Part shown: one piece after another, positions 42,498-52,582 of the stretch
Numbering within the stretch: position 1 is the stretch's first letter
Layout of the letters: every line of letters begins with the position of its first letter
DNA from: Pseudonocardia sp.
GTDB taxonomy: Bacteria; Actinomycetota; Actinomycetes; Mycobacteriales; Pseudonocardiaceae
Assembly (NCBI GenBank): GCA_029263115.1
Contig: JAJCYC010000171.1
Location: 1 to 64,000 of the forward strand
DNA: 64,000 nucleotides
Direction: 5' to 3'
Position numbers and translations under genes: made by a program
Notes under the pieces: model-generated
The model's database searches: none
Told to the model about the DNA's origin: nothing
What the model saw: only the letters and a program-made list of their open reading frames with translations

Positions 42498-43094
42498 TCA
42501 GCTGACCAGCCGGAACGTCAGCGGGTAGCGGTAGGACTCGCCGCTGCTCACCTTGACTGTGGCGATGATGGTGAACAGCACCTGGAAGACGAACAGGACG
42601 GCCAGCGCCACCAGCCCGATCAGCACGATGACCAGAATCCAGGCGATCACCGAGTAGACCAGCACGCTGATGTTGAAGTTCAGCGCCTCGACCGCCTGGG
42701 CCCGCACGTACGGCGAGCGCTGGCCCTGCATCAGCAGCACCACGAGCGGCCCGAGCGCGCCGAGGAAGAACACCCACACCCCGAGGATGGACGACAGGTG
42801 CGCCGCCATCGCCCAGGTGCGCTCGTCCTGCTGGCTCAGCGGCGCCTGCCCGCCGACGGACCCCGGCGCCCAGCTGCCGTAGGGCTGCTGCTGCCCGGGC
42901 GGCGGGTACGGCCCCTGCGGGTACTGGCCGGAGGGTGGGTACTGGCCGGGCGGTGGGTATTGGCCGGGCGGCGGGTACTGCCCAGGCTCGGGTTGCCGCT
43001 CCGGTGGGGGCTGTGCCCCGTCGGGCGGTGGCGAACCCTGGCCGGGCGGCCGGTAGCCGGACGGCTCGGACGGGGACGCGTCACCGGAAGTCAT
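42498..43094 (-). CDS. DUF4870-type membrane protein with GQYPPP repeat N-terminus
   Basis: [69 protein letters not shown]. Confidence 0.8.
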   Translation of the reverse strand: MTSGDASPSEPSGYRPPGQGSPPPDGAQPPPERQPEPGQYPPPGQYPPPGQYPPSGQYPQGPYPPPGQQQPYGSWAPGSVGGQAPLSQQDERTWAMAAHLSSILGVWVFFLGALGPLVVLLMQGQRSPYVRAQAVEALNFNISVLVYSVIAWILVIVLIGLVALAVLFVFQVLFTIIATVKVSSGESYRYPLTFRLVS

Positions 43095-43291
43095 GTGGCG
43101 AGAATAGTCCTGATCAGTCGCACGACAGGACACAATTCAACCCGGTGCGGCCACCTGCGCTGCCGACTCGGTCCCCGGCCACGTCAACGGTGATCCGTAC
43201 CGAGGTGGTCACCCCGGCCACGTGGTCCGATTCGTCGCCTGTCAGACGTTCGGGTGACTCGCTGTTCGGTGACCGCCCCGGCCGTCCGAGG

Positions 43292-44521
43292 CTACTGGGG
43301 CAGCCGGATCGGGTTGACGATGTCGGCGGTGATGGTGAGCAGGCTGATCGCGCCGAGAATGAGCACGAACACGTAGGTCACCGGCAGCAGCCGGGTGTAG
43401 TCCACCGGCGGCATCTTGGAGCGGCCGAGCCGGTTGCGCGCCGAGTCCCGGAGCCGCTCGTAGAGGTTGACCGCGATGTGTCCGCCGTCCAGCGGCAGCA
43501 GAGGCATCAGGTTGAACACCCCGACGAAGAAGTTCAGCACGGCGAGCAGCATGACGAACAGCATCCACAGGCCCTGGTCCGCGGCGTCGCCACCGATGAT
43601 GGACGCCCCGACCACGCTGATCGGGCTGTCCAGGTCACGCTCGGCGCCGCCGATCGCGGCGATCACCGCCGGGATCTTCTCCGGGAACCTCAGCAGCCCG
43701 TCCCAGACCTGGGTGAACATCGTCCCGGTGTAGCCCACCGTCGCCGGCACGGCGGCCAGCGGACCGAGGCTGCTGTCGGCGCCCAGCCCGATCGCGCCGA
43801 CGGTCTCCAACCGGTTGGCCGGGCTGTCCTTGACCGCGCCTGGTGCGAGCCGCTGCACCGCCATCACCTCGACGGTGAGGCCCAGGCGCTGGCCGTCCCG
43901 CTCCACCACGACCGGGGTAGGCCCGTTCTGCTGGCGGATGGTGCCGGCCACCTCGGCGAAGGTCGGGGTAGGCACTCCGGCCACCGAGATGATCTGGTCG
44001 CCCGGTTGGATGCCGGCCCGGGCCGCGGGTGAGGGCACCGCCGGATCGCACGGCGCGGCCGCCCCGGTCAGCGGGTTCTGGGTGAGCGGGACACACGACG
44101 TCGTGCCGGCGACCGCGGGAACCGGACGCGGGTTCGTCGGATCCTGCGGCAGGCCCGAGGTCACCGCGAGCACGTAGAGCAACACGATGCCGATCAGGAA
44201 GTGCATGGCAGAGCCGGCGGAGAGCACGACCACCCGCTGCCAGGTGGGCTTGCGGAAGAACGCGCGGGGCGCCTCGTCCACGGTCACCGGGTCCATCGCG
44301 GTCATCCCGGCGATGTCGCAGAAGCCGCCGGCCGGGATCGCCTTGAGCCCGTACTCGATCTCGCCGCGGCGGAAGGAGAACACGGTCGGGCCGAAACCGA
44401 TGAAGTACCGACGCACCCGCATGCCGAACGCCTGCGCGGACCACATGTGGCCGGCCTCGTGCAGCGCGATCGACAGTCCGATGCCGATCGCAAACAGCGC
44501 CACGCCCAGCGCGAAACTCAT
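43292..44521 (-). CDS. rip1: Site-2 intramembrane metalloprotease (RseP/Rip1)
   Basis: [18 protein letters not shown] (HExxH), PDZ domain, [13 protein letters not shown]. Confidence 0.96.
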   Translation of the reverse strand: MSFALGVALFAIGIGLSIALHEAGHMWSAQAFGMRVRRYFIGFGPTVFSFRRGEIEYGLKAIPAGGFCDIAGMTAMDPVTVDEAPRAFFRKPTWQRVVVLSAGSAMHFLIGIVLLYVLAVTSGLPQDPTNPRPVPAVAGTTSCVPLTQNPLTGAAAPCDPAVPSPAARAGIQPGDQIISVAGVPTPTFAEVAGTIRQQNGPTPVVVERDGQRLGLTVEVMAVQRLAPGAVKDSPANRLETVGAIGLGADSSLGPLAAVPATVGYTGTMFTQVWDGLLRFPEKIPAVIAAIGGAERDLDSPISVVGASIIGGDAADQGLWMLFVMLLAVLNFFVGVFNLMPLLPLDGGHIAVNLYERLRDSARNRLGRSKMPPVDYTRLLPVTYVFVLILGAISLLTITADIVNPIRLPQ

Positions 44522-45708
44522 GCCGATCCCCTCGTCATCACAGCGCGTACCAGCTCGCCGGCGCGGGCCCTGGCCCATTCATCGGCCGCCAACACTTCAT
44601 CCACGCTAGCGGGTCCGGTGTTACACCCGTGCGCGGTGGCCAGCACCCGCTCGACGGTGTCGGTGATGTCGGTGAAGCCGATCCGGCCGGCCACGAACGC
44701 GGCGACCGCCTCCTCATTGGCCGCGTTGAACACCGCCGGCACGCAACCGCCGGTGACGCCCGCTGCCCGGGCCAGCGCGACTCCGGGGAAGGCCCGGTCG
44801 TCGAGGGGTTCGAAGGTCCAGCTGGTGGCTACGTCGAAGGTGCAGGCCGGCGCGGCGCCCGGTACCCGGTCCGGCCAACCCAGCGCGAGCGCGATCGGCA
44901 GCCGCATGTCCGGCGGGCTGGCCTGGGCGAGCGTCGAGCCGTCCCGGAAGGTCACCATCGAGTGGATGACGGACTGCGGGTGCACCACCACATCGATCCG
45001 GTCATAGGGCACGCCGAACAGCAGATGGGCCTCGATCAGCTCCAGACCCTTGTTGACCAGGGTGGCCGAGTTGATGGTCACCACCGGCCCCATGTCCCAG
45101 GTGGGGTGCTTGAGCGCATCGTCCAGGGTGACGTGCGCCAGGTCCTCCCTGCGGCGACCGCGGAACGGGCCCCCGGACGCGGTGAGCACCAACCGGTCGA
45201 CCTCGTCCGCCCGGCCGCCGCGCAGGCACTGGGCCAGCGCCGAGTGCTCGGAGTCGACCGGCACGAGCTGTCCGGGAGCCGCCGCCCCGGTGACCAGGGA
45301 ACCCCCGGCGACCAGGGACTCCTTGTTCGCCAGCGCGCAGGTGGCGCCGCGGGCCAGCGCCGCCAGGGTGGGGCGCAGACCCCTCGATCCGGTGATCCCG
45401 TTGAGCACCACGTCGCAATGGGTGGCCTCGACCAGCTCGGTGGCCGCGTCCGGCCCGGCCAGCACGGTGGCCGGGCACCCGGCCGCACGCAACGCCGAGC
45501 GCAGCTCGCCGGCCGCCTCGGCGCGGGCCACCGCCACCGCCGGTGCCCGGAACTCCCGCGCCTGCTCCACCAGCAGTCGCAGGTCGGAGCCACCGGCGGC
45601 CAACCCGGCGACCCTGAACCGCTCCGGGTTGTCCCGGATCACGTCCAACGCCTGGGTGCCGATCGAACCGGTCGACCCCAGCAGCAGCACCTCGCGAACC
45701 GTCATCAC
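44518..45708 (-). CDS. dxr: 1-deoxy-D-xylulose 5-phosphate reductoisomerase
   Basis: [16 protein letters not shown] ... [14 protein letters not shown] ... SGGPFRG. Confidence 0.97.
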   Translation of the reverse strand: MMTVREVLLLGSTGSIGTQALDVIRDNPERFRVAGLAAGGSDLRLLVEQAREFRAPAVAVARAEAAGELRSALRAAGCPATVLAGPDAATELVEATHCDVVLNGITGSRGLRPTLAALARGATCALANKESLVAGGSLVTGAAAPGQLVPVDSEHSALAQCLRGGRADEVDRLVLTASGGPFRGRRREDLAHVTLDDALKHPTWDMGPVVTINSATLVNKGLELIEAHLLFGVPYDRIDVVVHPQSVIHSMVTFRDGSTLAQASPPDMRLPIALALGWPDRVPGAAPACTFDVATSWTFEPLDDRAFPGVALARAAGVTGGCVPAVFNAANEEAVAAFVAGRIGFTDITDTVERVLATAHGCNTGPASVDEVLAADEWARARAGELVRAVMTRGSA

Positions 45709-45809
45709 GTCACAGTGTCCCTGACTGCCCGCCCGCGCGCGCCTGTGCCACGATGGTCACGATATTCGCCGGGCGAGCGCGGCGGCAGGCAGATCAGCAT
45801 GGAGGCGTC

Positions 45810-46094
45810 GTGGCAGGCACGGGTCAGGACCTGGCCGAGCAGGGTGAGCGGTCCCCCGAACTCGTGAACGGGGTCGACCCGGCCATCGAGCCGTCGGCGG
45901 CCTGGGGCTGGCACGGCGAGTTCCCCAAGGGTCGGCTGATCGCCGGGTGGATCTCCACCGCGATCATGTTGGTGATGCTGATCGGCAACCACACCGGCCG
46001 CATCGAGGACGTGTGGCTGCTCGTCATCGCTGCGGTGATGGCGTTCGGGTTGGCCAGGCAGACGCTGCGCGAGCGCAAGTCCTGGCGGAGCTGA
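45810..46094 (+). CDS. DUF2631 family membrane protein
   Basis: WGWHGEFPKGRLIAGWISTAIMLVMLIGNHTGRIEDVWLLVIAAVMA. Confidence 0.78.
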   Translation: MAGTGQDLAEQGERSPELVNGVDPAIEPSAAWGWHGEFPKGRLIAGWISTAIMLVMLIGNHTGRIEDVWLLVIAAVMAFGLARQTLRERKSWRS

Positions 46095-46108
46095 GCCCGC
46101 CCACCCGG

Positions 46109-47044
46109 GTGGAGCTGGACGTCGGCAACCGCACGGTCCGGATCAGCAACCCGGACCGGGTCTACTTCCCGGCCCGCGGCGAGACCAAGCTCGACCTGGC
46201 GCACTATTACCTCGCGGTGGCCGACGGGGTGGTCCGCGCACTGCGCGACCGGCCGTGCATGCTGCACCGCTTCCCCACCGGTGTCACCGGCGAGAAGGTG
46301 CACCAGAAACGGTTGCCCAAGGGTGCGCCGGACTGGGTGCGCACCGTGCGGGTGCACTTCCCCCGCTACAACCGGCACGCTGACGAGCTGTGCGTGCAGC
46401 ACCCCGCGGACGTGGTCTGGGCGGTGCAGATGTCATGCGTGGAGTTCCATCCCTGGAACAGTCGCGCCGCGGACACCGAGAAACCCGACGAGTGGCGGAT
46501 CGACCTGGACCCGATGCCATCCGCGACGTACGACGACGTCCGCCGGGTGGCCGCGGTCGCGCACGAGGTGCTCGACGAGCTGGGCGCGGTCGGCTGGCCG
46601 AAGACCTCCGGCGGCAGCGGCTTGCACGTCTACGTGCGGATCACCCCGGAGTGGGGGTTCGCCGACGTGCGCCGGGCCGCGCACGCGTTCGCCCGTGAGG
46701 TGGCGCGCCGCTGTGGCCTGGTCGACCTGACCTGGTGGCGCAAGGACCGCGACCCGACGTCGGTGTTCGTGGACTACAACCAGAACGCCCGCGACCACAC
46801 CATCCGCTGCGCCTACTCGGTACGCGGGGTGCCCGAGGCCGTGGTGTCCGCCCCGCTGGCCTGGGACGAGGTGCCGGACGCCGAGCCAGGCGACTTCACC
46901 ATCGCCACCATGCCGGCCCGCTTCGCGGAGTTGGGCGACCTGCACGTAGGGATCGACGACGCGGTGTTCCGGCTGGACGAGCTGCTGGAGTGGGCCGACC
47001 GGGACGAGCGCGACGGCGCCGACACCCCGCCCGAGGACGGCTAG
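46109..47044 (+). CDS. LigD-type primase-polymerase (PolDom) protein
   Basis: ISNPDRVYFPARGETKLDLAHYYLAVAD ... EWRIDLDPM (DxD) ... GGSGLHVYVRI ... DYNQNARDHTIRCAYSVRG. Confidence 0.93.
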   Translation: MELDVGNRTVRISNPDRVYFPARGETKLDLAHYYLAVADGVVRALRDRPCMLHRFPTGVTGEKVHQKRLPKGAPDWVRTVRVHFPRYNRHADELCVQHPADVVWAVQMSCVEFHPWNSRAADTEKPDEWRIDLDPMPSATYDDVRRVAAVAHEVLDELGAVGWPKTSGGSGLHVYVRITPEWGFADVRRAAHAFAREVARRCGLVDLTWWRKDRDPTSVFVDYNQNARDHTIRCAYSVRGVPEAVVSAPLAWDEVPDAEPGDFTIATMPARFAELGDLHVGIDDAVFRLDELLEWADRDERDGADTPPEDG

Positions 47045-47614
47045 GACGCTGCCGGCACCTGTGCCGTGGTCCGCAGCCGGGCGAACTCCGCGGTCAGCTC
47101 AGCTACCTGCCAGTGCGCGTTGAGCCCGCTCGGGTGGGGAAGCACCCACACGCCGGTCTCCCCCAGCCGTTCGGCCCGCGGCCCGACCTGGGCCTTCGGG
47201 GCCGCGAAGGCAGTGCGGTACGCGGTGATCCCGACCACGGCCAGCCACGCCGGTCGCACCCGCGTCACCAGCTCGCGCAGCCGCCGGCCGCCGTGCACCA
47301 GCTCCTGGGTGGTCAGCTCGTCGGCCCGGGCGGTGGCGCGGGGGCACAGGTTGGTCACCCCCAACCCGGACGCGGCCAGCCGGACCTGCTCCTCCGGCCG
47401 GAACCGGCGCGGGGTGAACCCGGAGGCGTGCAGCACCGGCCAGAACCGGTTGCTCGGGCGGGCGAAGTGGTGTCCGGTGGCCGCCGAGACGAGGCCGGGG
47501 TTGATGCCGCAGAACAGCACCCCCAACGGCGGGTCGCCCGGGCCGGGGGGGCAGCACGTCCGGGATGGTGCGGTCCCGGGCCGCTTCCAGCTCGGCACCG
47601 CTGAAGCGTGGCAT
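47041..47614 (-). pseudogene. mug: Mug-type G/U mismatch-specific uracil-DNA glycosylase, frame-disrupted after codon ~23
   Basis: ATG at 47614 MPRFSGAELEAARDRTIPDVLPP | GPGDPPLGVLFCGINPGLVSAATGHHFARPSNRFWPVLHASGF; extra base in a G7 run (47545-47551). An ORF from 47598 may still be translated. Confidence 0.75.
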
Positions 47615-47669
47615 TGGTAGTCAGGGGCGCGGGAACCGCTGAGCGGCCCCGTTTCCCCATCCCCCTTTC

Positions 47670-47703
47670 AAACCGTGCGTGCGGTTTTCCCGCACACGGC
47701 TTA
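47670..47703 (-). ncRNA. Group II intron domain V
   Basis: taAGCcgtgtgcgggaaaaccgcacgcacggttt: AGC triad, A-rich loop, 2-nt bulge, ~34 nt hairpin. Confidence 0.8.
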
Positions 47704-47739
47704 CCGATGATCTTCTTGGCATGGTTACGCTGCCTTCGG

Positions 47740-47976
47740 CTAGCGGATGGTGCCGCGCAATCGGTGCAGGCCGTGCCCGTTGAACCAGTCCTCGTTCCAT
47801 TCCAGGACCTGCCCGGGACGCAGGTTACGACCCCGCTTCTTGACCATCAGGCCGCGGAGCCGGTCAACGACGTAACTGTCGACCTGGCGGAACTTACGAC
47901 CGGTCTCTCGCCCAACGCAGGCACGCGCAGACAGGCCTCTCCTGTCCCATCCCAGACCTTGATCACGTGCCGCCAC
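47740..47976 (-). pseudogene. Group II intron reverse transcriptase/maturase, C-terminal remnant
   Basis: KFRQVDSYVVDRLRGLMVKKRGRNLRPGQVLEWNEDWFNGHGLHRLRGTIR*PKAA*; premature TAG where Y is expected. Confidence 0.85.
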
Positions 47977-48363
47977 CCCTACCCGAAGAGACCCGACAGG
48001 CGAACCCCGGACCAGGGCCTGCCGGACATGGCCTTCACCGTGAAGTGACCGGCTCGACTCATCCCGTTGTGACCGTGACGAGGCTGCAGAGTTCGCATAA
48101 CGCTACGGCCCGCGATCTTGCTCCCTCCGAAGAGGCTCTTGACACCCCGCTCAGCCCGCCGCGTCTCCACGACGAACCGGGGCCTGCTACCGGGCGCTCC
48201 GGTACCTACCCGAACAGGACTCTCACCTGCTGGCCCGAGACAGCTTGCAGGACGCACCACCCGCACAACCTTGGGTCGGCCCGTCGGGTCCGGTCGGCCG
48301 ACGGGACCTGGCTCCGACGGCTGTGCGGCGCTTGGCTCGGCGGTGCGCACTACCCTCGGGCCG

Positions 48364-48921
48364 ATGACCCTCGACTGGACGAACGAGCTCGTCGAGCAGC
48401 TCGACTCCCACTGGCGGATGCAGCTGCGGCCCCGGCTGGACGGGCTCACCGACGGCGAGTACCTCGACGAACCGGTCCCGGGCTGCTGGAGCGTCCGGTC
48501 GCGCGGCACCTCCGCCGCCCCGATGCAGGGCGGCTCGGGCGAGCTCGTCATCGAGTTCGCCATGCCGGCGCCGGACCCCGAACCGGTCACCACGATCGCC
48601 TGGCGGCTGGGCCACGTGATCGTCGGAGTGCTCGGCGCGCGGGTGGCCAGCCATTTCGGCGGACCACCGGTCGACTACCTGTCGTTCGACTACGCGGGCA
48701 CCGCCGACCGGGCACTCGTCCAGCTGGACGCGGCCTACGCCGGATGGGTCGACGGGGTGCGCGGCCTGGACACGGACGGGCTGGCCGCGCCGTGTGGACC
48801 GGCCGAAGGTCCGTTCGCCGAGTACCCGATGGCCGCGCTGGTGCTGCACATCAACCGGGAGCTGATCCACCACGGCGCCGAGATCGCCCTGCTGCGGGAC
48901 CTGTACCGCAACCGCGGCTGA
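48364..48921 (+). CDS. DinB-like four-helix protein
   Basis: MTLDWTNELVEQLDSHWRMQLRPRLDGLTDGEYLDEPVPGCWSVR ... HVIVG ... HINRELIHHGAEIALLRDLY. Confidence 0.82.
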   Translation: MTLDWTNELVEQLDSHWRMQLRPRLDGLTDGEYLDEPVPGCWSVRSRGTSAAPMQGGSGELVIEFAMPAPDPEPVTTIAWRLGHVIVGVLGARVASHFGGPPVDYLSFDYAGTADRALVQLDAAYAGWVDGVRGLDTDGLAAPCGPAEGPFAEYPMAALVLHINRELIHHGAEIALLRDLYRNRG

Positions 48922-48951
48922 TTTCGCTGGACGGGCGGCCACAATGGGCGG

Positions 48952-50019
48952 GTGCAGCTACCCGTGATGCCGCCCGTGTCCCCGATGCTCGCCAAGCCCG
49001 TGGCGAAGATCCCCGAGGGCCAGTCCTACGAACCAAAGTGGGACGGCTTCCGGTCGATCATCTTTCGGGACGGCGACGAGGTGGAGATCGGCAGCCGCAA
49101 CGAGCGGCCGATGACCCGGTACTTCCCCGAGGTGGTCGAGGCGGTGAAGGCGAACTTCCCGGATCGCGCGGTGGTCGACGGGGAGATCGTGATCGTGGAT
49201 CCGGAGCGCAACGGGCTGGACTTCGAGGCCCTGCAGCAGCGGATCCACCCGGCCGCCTCGCGGGTCCGGTTGCTCGCCGGGCAGACCCCGGCCAGCTTCG
49301 TGGCGTTCGACCTGCTCGCCCTCGGCGACACCGACCTGACCACCGAGCCCTTCGAGCACCGGCGCGAGGAGTTGAAGAAGGCCCTCGCCGACGCCCGGCC
49401 ACCGGTGCATGTCACCCCGGCCACCCGGGACAGCGACCGGGCCCGAGAGTGGTTCGAGCAGTTCGAGGGCGCCGGACTGGACGGGCTGATCGCCAAGCCG
49501 CTGGACCTGCGCTACCTGCCGGACAAGCGGCTGATGTTCAAGATCAAGCACGAGCGCACGGCGGACTGCGTGGTCGCCGGCTACCGGGTGCACAAGTCCG
49601 GGCCGGACGCGCTCGGGTCGCTACTGCTCGGGCTGCACGACGAGCGAGGTGTGCTGGTGTCGGTCGGCGTGGTCGGGGCGTTCCCGATGGCGCGCCGCCG
49701 CGAGCTGCTGACCGAGCTGCAACCGTGGGTCACCACGTTCGACGACCATCCCTGGGCGTGGGCGAAGCAGGAGGAGGGCGAGCGCACCCCGCGCAAGTCG
49801 GAGGGCAGCCGGTGGAACGCCGGCAAGGACCTGTCGTTCGTGCCGCTGCGCCCGGAGCGGGTGGTCGAGGTGCGCTACGACTACATGGAGGGGGTGCGGT
49901 TCCGGCACACCACGCAGTTCGTCCGCTGGCGCGAGGACCGCGATCCGGCGTCGTGCACCTACGACCAGCTCGAACGCCCGGTGAGCTTCGACCTGGCCGA
50001 CGTGCTCGGGTTGGCCTGA
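48952..50019 (+). CDS. ligC: ATP-dependent DNA ligase (LigC type)
   Basis: YEPKWDGFRSIIFRDG (KxDG), VVDGEIVIV, EGLIAK-like GLDGLIAKPLDLRY, MFKIKHERTADCVV. Confidence 0.93.
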   Translation: MQLPVMPPVSPMLAKPVAKIPEGQSYEPKWDGFRSIIFRDGDEVEIGSRNERPMTRYFPEVVEAVKANFPDRAVVDGEIVIVDPERNGLDFEALQQRIHPAASRVRLLAGQTPASFVAFDLLALGDTDLTTEPFEHRREELKKALADARPPVHVTPATRDSDRAREWFEQFEGAGLDGLIAKPLDLRYLPDKRLMFKIKHERTADCVVAGYRVHKSGPDALGSLLLGLHDERGVLVSVGVVGAFPMARRRELLTELQPWVTTFDDHPWAWAKQEEGERTPRKSEGSRWNAGKDLSFVPLRPERVVEVRYDYMEGVRFRHTTQFVRWREDRDPASCTYDQLERPVSFDLADVLGLA

Positions 50020-50058
50020 CGCGAAGTGCGCGACTCACCGACGCGAAGTGCGTGACTC
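50018..50058. repeat. 19-bp direct repeat GACGCGAAGTGCG[C/T]GACTC x2 (22-bp period) between convergent ligC and rlmN
   Basis: Direct reading at 50018-50036 and 50040-50058; copy 1 includes the ligC stop codon. Confidence 0.9.
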
Positions 50059-50063
50059 GCGGG

Positions 50064-51173
50064 TCAGGAGTCGGCGGCTAGTTGGCCGCAGGCGGCGGCG
50101 ATCTCGCGGCCTCTCGTGTCGCGGACGGTGCAGGCCACGCCGGCCGCCTGCACCCGGCGGACGAACTCGTCCTGCACCGGGCGGGGGCTGGCGTCCCACT
50201 CGCTGCCCGGGGTGGGGTTGAGCGGGATGAGGTTGACATGGACGAGCCGCGTGGTCAGGTGCTTGGCGAGCAGCTTGCCGAGCAGGTCGGCCCGCCACGG
50301 GTGGTCGTTCACGTCGCGGATCAGCGCGTACTCGATGGACACCCGCCGTCCGGTGACGTCGGCGTAGCGGCGGGCGGCGGTAAGCACCTCGGCGACCTTC
50401 CAGCGGGTGTTCACCGGGACCAGGGTGTCGCGCAGTTCGTCGTCGGGGGTGTGCAGCGACACCGCCAACGTCACGGCCAACCCCTCACCAGTCAGCCGCT
50501 CGATGGCCGGCACCAGACCCACTGTGGACACGGTGACCCCGCGCGCGGAGATCCCCAGCCCGTCCGGTGCCGGCTCGGTGATCCGCCGCACCGCGTCCAC
50601 CACCCGCCGGTAGTTGGCCAGCGGCTCGCCCATCCCCATGAACACCACGTTGGACAGTCGGGCCGGCTCGCCGAGCACACCGTCCCGGACGGCCGCGGCG
50701 GCCTGCCGGACCTGCTCGACGATCTCACCGGTCGACAGGTTGCGGCGCAGGCCCCCCTGACCGGTCGCGCAGAACGGGCAGGCCATCCCGCACCCGGCCT
50801 GGCTGGACACACAGACCGTGGCCCGGTCCGGGTAGCCCATCAGCACGCTCTCCGCGCGGGTGCCGTCGTACCCGGCCCACAGCGTCTTGCGGGTGGCGCC
50901 GTCGTCGCAGCTCAGCTCGGTGACCGGGGTGACCAGCGCGGGCAGCAGCGCGGCGCCGAGCCGCTCGCGCACCGCCGCCGGCAGGTCGGTCATCGCCGCG
51001 GTGTCGGCCTCGAACCGCCCGTAGTAGTGCCGGGCCAGCTGGTCGGCCCGGAACGTCGGCAGGCCCAGGTCGGTGACCGCAGCGCGCCGGCCGGCCGGGT
51101 CGAGGTCGGCCAGGTGGGTGGGCGGCATGGCCCGCTTCGGGGGCTCGAACACCAGCGGCAGCGAACCGGTCAC
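50064..51173 (-). CDS. rlmN: 23S rRNA (adenine(2503)-C(2))-methyltransferase
   Basis: [35 protein letters not shown] (CxxxCxxC radical SAM) ... [11 protein letters not shown]. Confidence 0.97.
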   Translation of the reverse strand: MTGSLPLVFEPPKRAMPPTHLADLDPAGRRAAVTDLGLPTFRADQLARHYYGRFEADTAAMTDLPAAVRERLGAALLPALVTPVTELSCDDGATRKTLWAGYDGTRAESVLMGYPDRATVCVSSQAGCGMACPFCATGQGGLRRNLSTGEIVEQVRQAAAAVRDGVLGEPARLSNVVFMGMGEPLANYRRVVDAVRRITEPAPDGLGISARGVTVSTVGLVPAIERLTGEGLAVTLAVSLHTPDDELRDTLVPVNTRWKVAEVLTAARRYADVTGRRVSIEYALIRDVNDHPWRADLLGKLLAKHLTTRLVHVNLIPLNPTPGSEWDASPRPVQDEFVRRVQAAGVACTVRDTRGREIAAACGQLAADS

Positions 51174-51727
51174 CGGCCGACTCCGGCCAGCAGCCGCCGG
51201 TGCAGGCCCACCCGCAGCGCGGCGGCCACCCAGAACAGGGCACCGGCGCCGAACCCGACCAGGCCGCGGGAGTGCAGCTCTCCGGCCGACCCCAGCGCGG
51301 AAAGCACCCCGGCGGTGCCCAGCGCCAGCAGTGCCAGCCCCAGCACCACCTCGACCCGACGGGCCAGCCGGCTCGCCGCCCACAGGTAGCAGCAGCCGAG
51401 GACCACCGCGGCACCCGGCGTGCCGAACTCGCCGAGCCCGACCGCGCCCGCCCCCAGCACCACCGCGACACCCAGGCCCAACCCGCACACGGCGGCCAGC
51501 GGCAGCACGCGGCGCACATCGGCCGGCAACGGCTCGCGGTAGGCGGGGTGCCGGTGGCCCGCGCGGACCAGAGCGCCCGCCACCACCAGACCGGCGGCCA
51601 GCACCAGGGTGCCCGGCCCGACCGGCAGGGCGGACGAACCGACCGCCCACCACAGACCGCCGACCACGGCCTCGGCGGTGGCTCCGCGGGCGCGCAGGTC
51701 GGCGGGAACGGTGTGCACGAGGTCCAC
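51170..51727 (-). CDS. Membrane protein of unknown function
   Basis: Multiple hydrophobic segments; overlaps rlmN start. Confidence 0.65.
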   Translation of the reverse strand: MDLVHTVPADLRARGATAEAVVGGLWWAVGSSALPVGPGTLVLAAGLVVAGALVRAGHRHPAYREPLPADVRRVLPLAAVCGLGLGVAVVLGAGAVGLGEFGTPGAAVVLGCCYLWAASRLARRVEVVLGLALLALGTAGVLSALGSAGELHSRGLVGFGAGALFWVAAALRVGLHRRLLAGVGR

Positions 51728-51831
51728 GGTAACCGCCCGGAGCACCCGGTGAGCGAACCGGGTGAACCGAATCGGGCGCCACCGCGTGTATGGGGGCGAC
51801 CCGAACCGACACCCAACTGGAGACGATCAGC

Positions 51832-52548
51832 ATGCGGACCCGAGGCCCCATCCTGACCCTGCTGGCCGTGGTGGTGCTGGCGCTGATCCTGCTCGCGGTG
51901 AACCTCACCACGAACACCGGGGACAGCGCGACCTCCGACACGACCGCCGGCGCACCCGCGGACACCGCCGCCCAGGCGGCACCCGTCGAGCCAGCAGCCC
52001 CGGCGGCACCGGCCGCCCCCGCCCCACCACCCGGCGCGCCGGAGGCCGGCGCGGACACCGCGTTCCCGGCGCAGGCGACGTACACCGGGAAGACCAGCGG
52101 CCGCAAGGTCGGCGAGGCCGACGTGGCGATCGCCATCCAGAACGGCAAGGCCTCGGCCTACCTGTGCGACGGCAAGCAGCTGGAATCGTGGCTGGACGGC
52201 CAGGCGCAGGGTTCCGCCCTGGAGCTGACCGGCAAGAACGACAGCCGGCTGGACGGCACGCTGGCCGGCGGCACGCTCAGCGGGACGGTCACCGTCGGCG
52301 GCCTCACCTGGCAGTTCTCCGCCACCCCGGGCAAGGGCCCGGCCGGGCTGTACCGTGCCCGCAACTCCGACGTGGATGCCGGCTGGATCGTCCGCGACGA
52401 CGGCAGCCAGACCGGTGTGCAGAACGTGAACGGGCAACCCGCCGCCGCCCCGGCACTCGATCCGGCGGCCGGCAGCGCGGTGATCGGCGGGACGACCCTG
52501 CCGGTGGCCACCATCCGCGGCGGTGACGCGGCGAGCGTCGGCCGCTAG
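51832..52548 (+). CDS. Secreted/membrane-anchored hypothetical protein
   Basis: [30 protein letters not shown] signal/TM, Ala/Pro linker, beta-rich domain. Confidence 0.65.
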   Translation: MRTRGPILTLLAVVVLALILLAVNLTTNTGDSATSDTTAGAPADTAAQAAPVEPAAPAAPAAPAPPPGAPEAGADTAFPAQATYTGKTSGRKVGEADVAIAIQNGKASAYLCDGKQLESWLDGQAQGSALELTGKNDSRLDGTLAGGTLSGTVTVGGLTWQFSATPGKGPAGLYRARNSDVDAGWIVRDDGSQTGVQNVNGQPAAAPALDPAAGSAVIGGTTLPVATIRGGDAASVGR

Positions 52549-52582
52549 CGGCCGGACCGGACCGAGACCAGGAGGAGCCGGA

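Larger units (their letters stand above)
47617..48350 (-). mobile_element. Degenerate group II intron (5' RNA domains, deleted IEP, domain V/VI retained)
   Basis: Minus strand begins GTGCGC at 48350, RT C-terminal remnant, domain V, DVI-like stem ending CCCCTGACTAC before the mug ATG; boundaries inferred. Confidence 0.7.

Noticed and set aside
40315-42528. 737-aa plus ORF antisense to GNAT and ispG
   Set aside because: No domain motifs; His/Gln/Arg-rich mirror of real genes
42898-42990. 21-bp tandem repeats
   Set aside because: In-frame GQYPPP coding repeats of the DUF4870-type protein; common in this family
47967-50081. 704-aa plus ORF across the intron remnant, DinB-like gene and ligC
   Set aside because: Arg/Gly-rich frame artefact; real genes read in other frames
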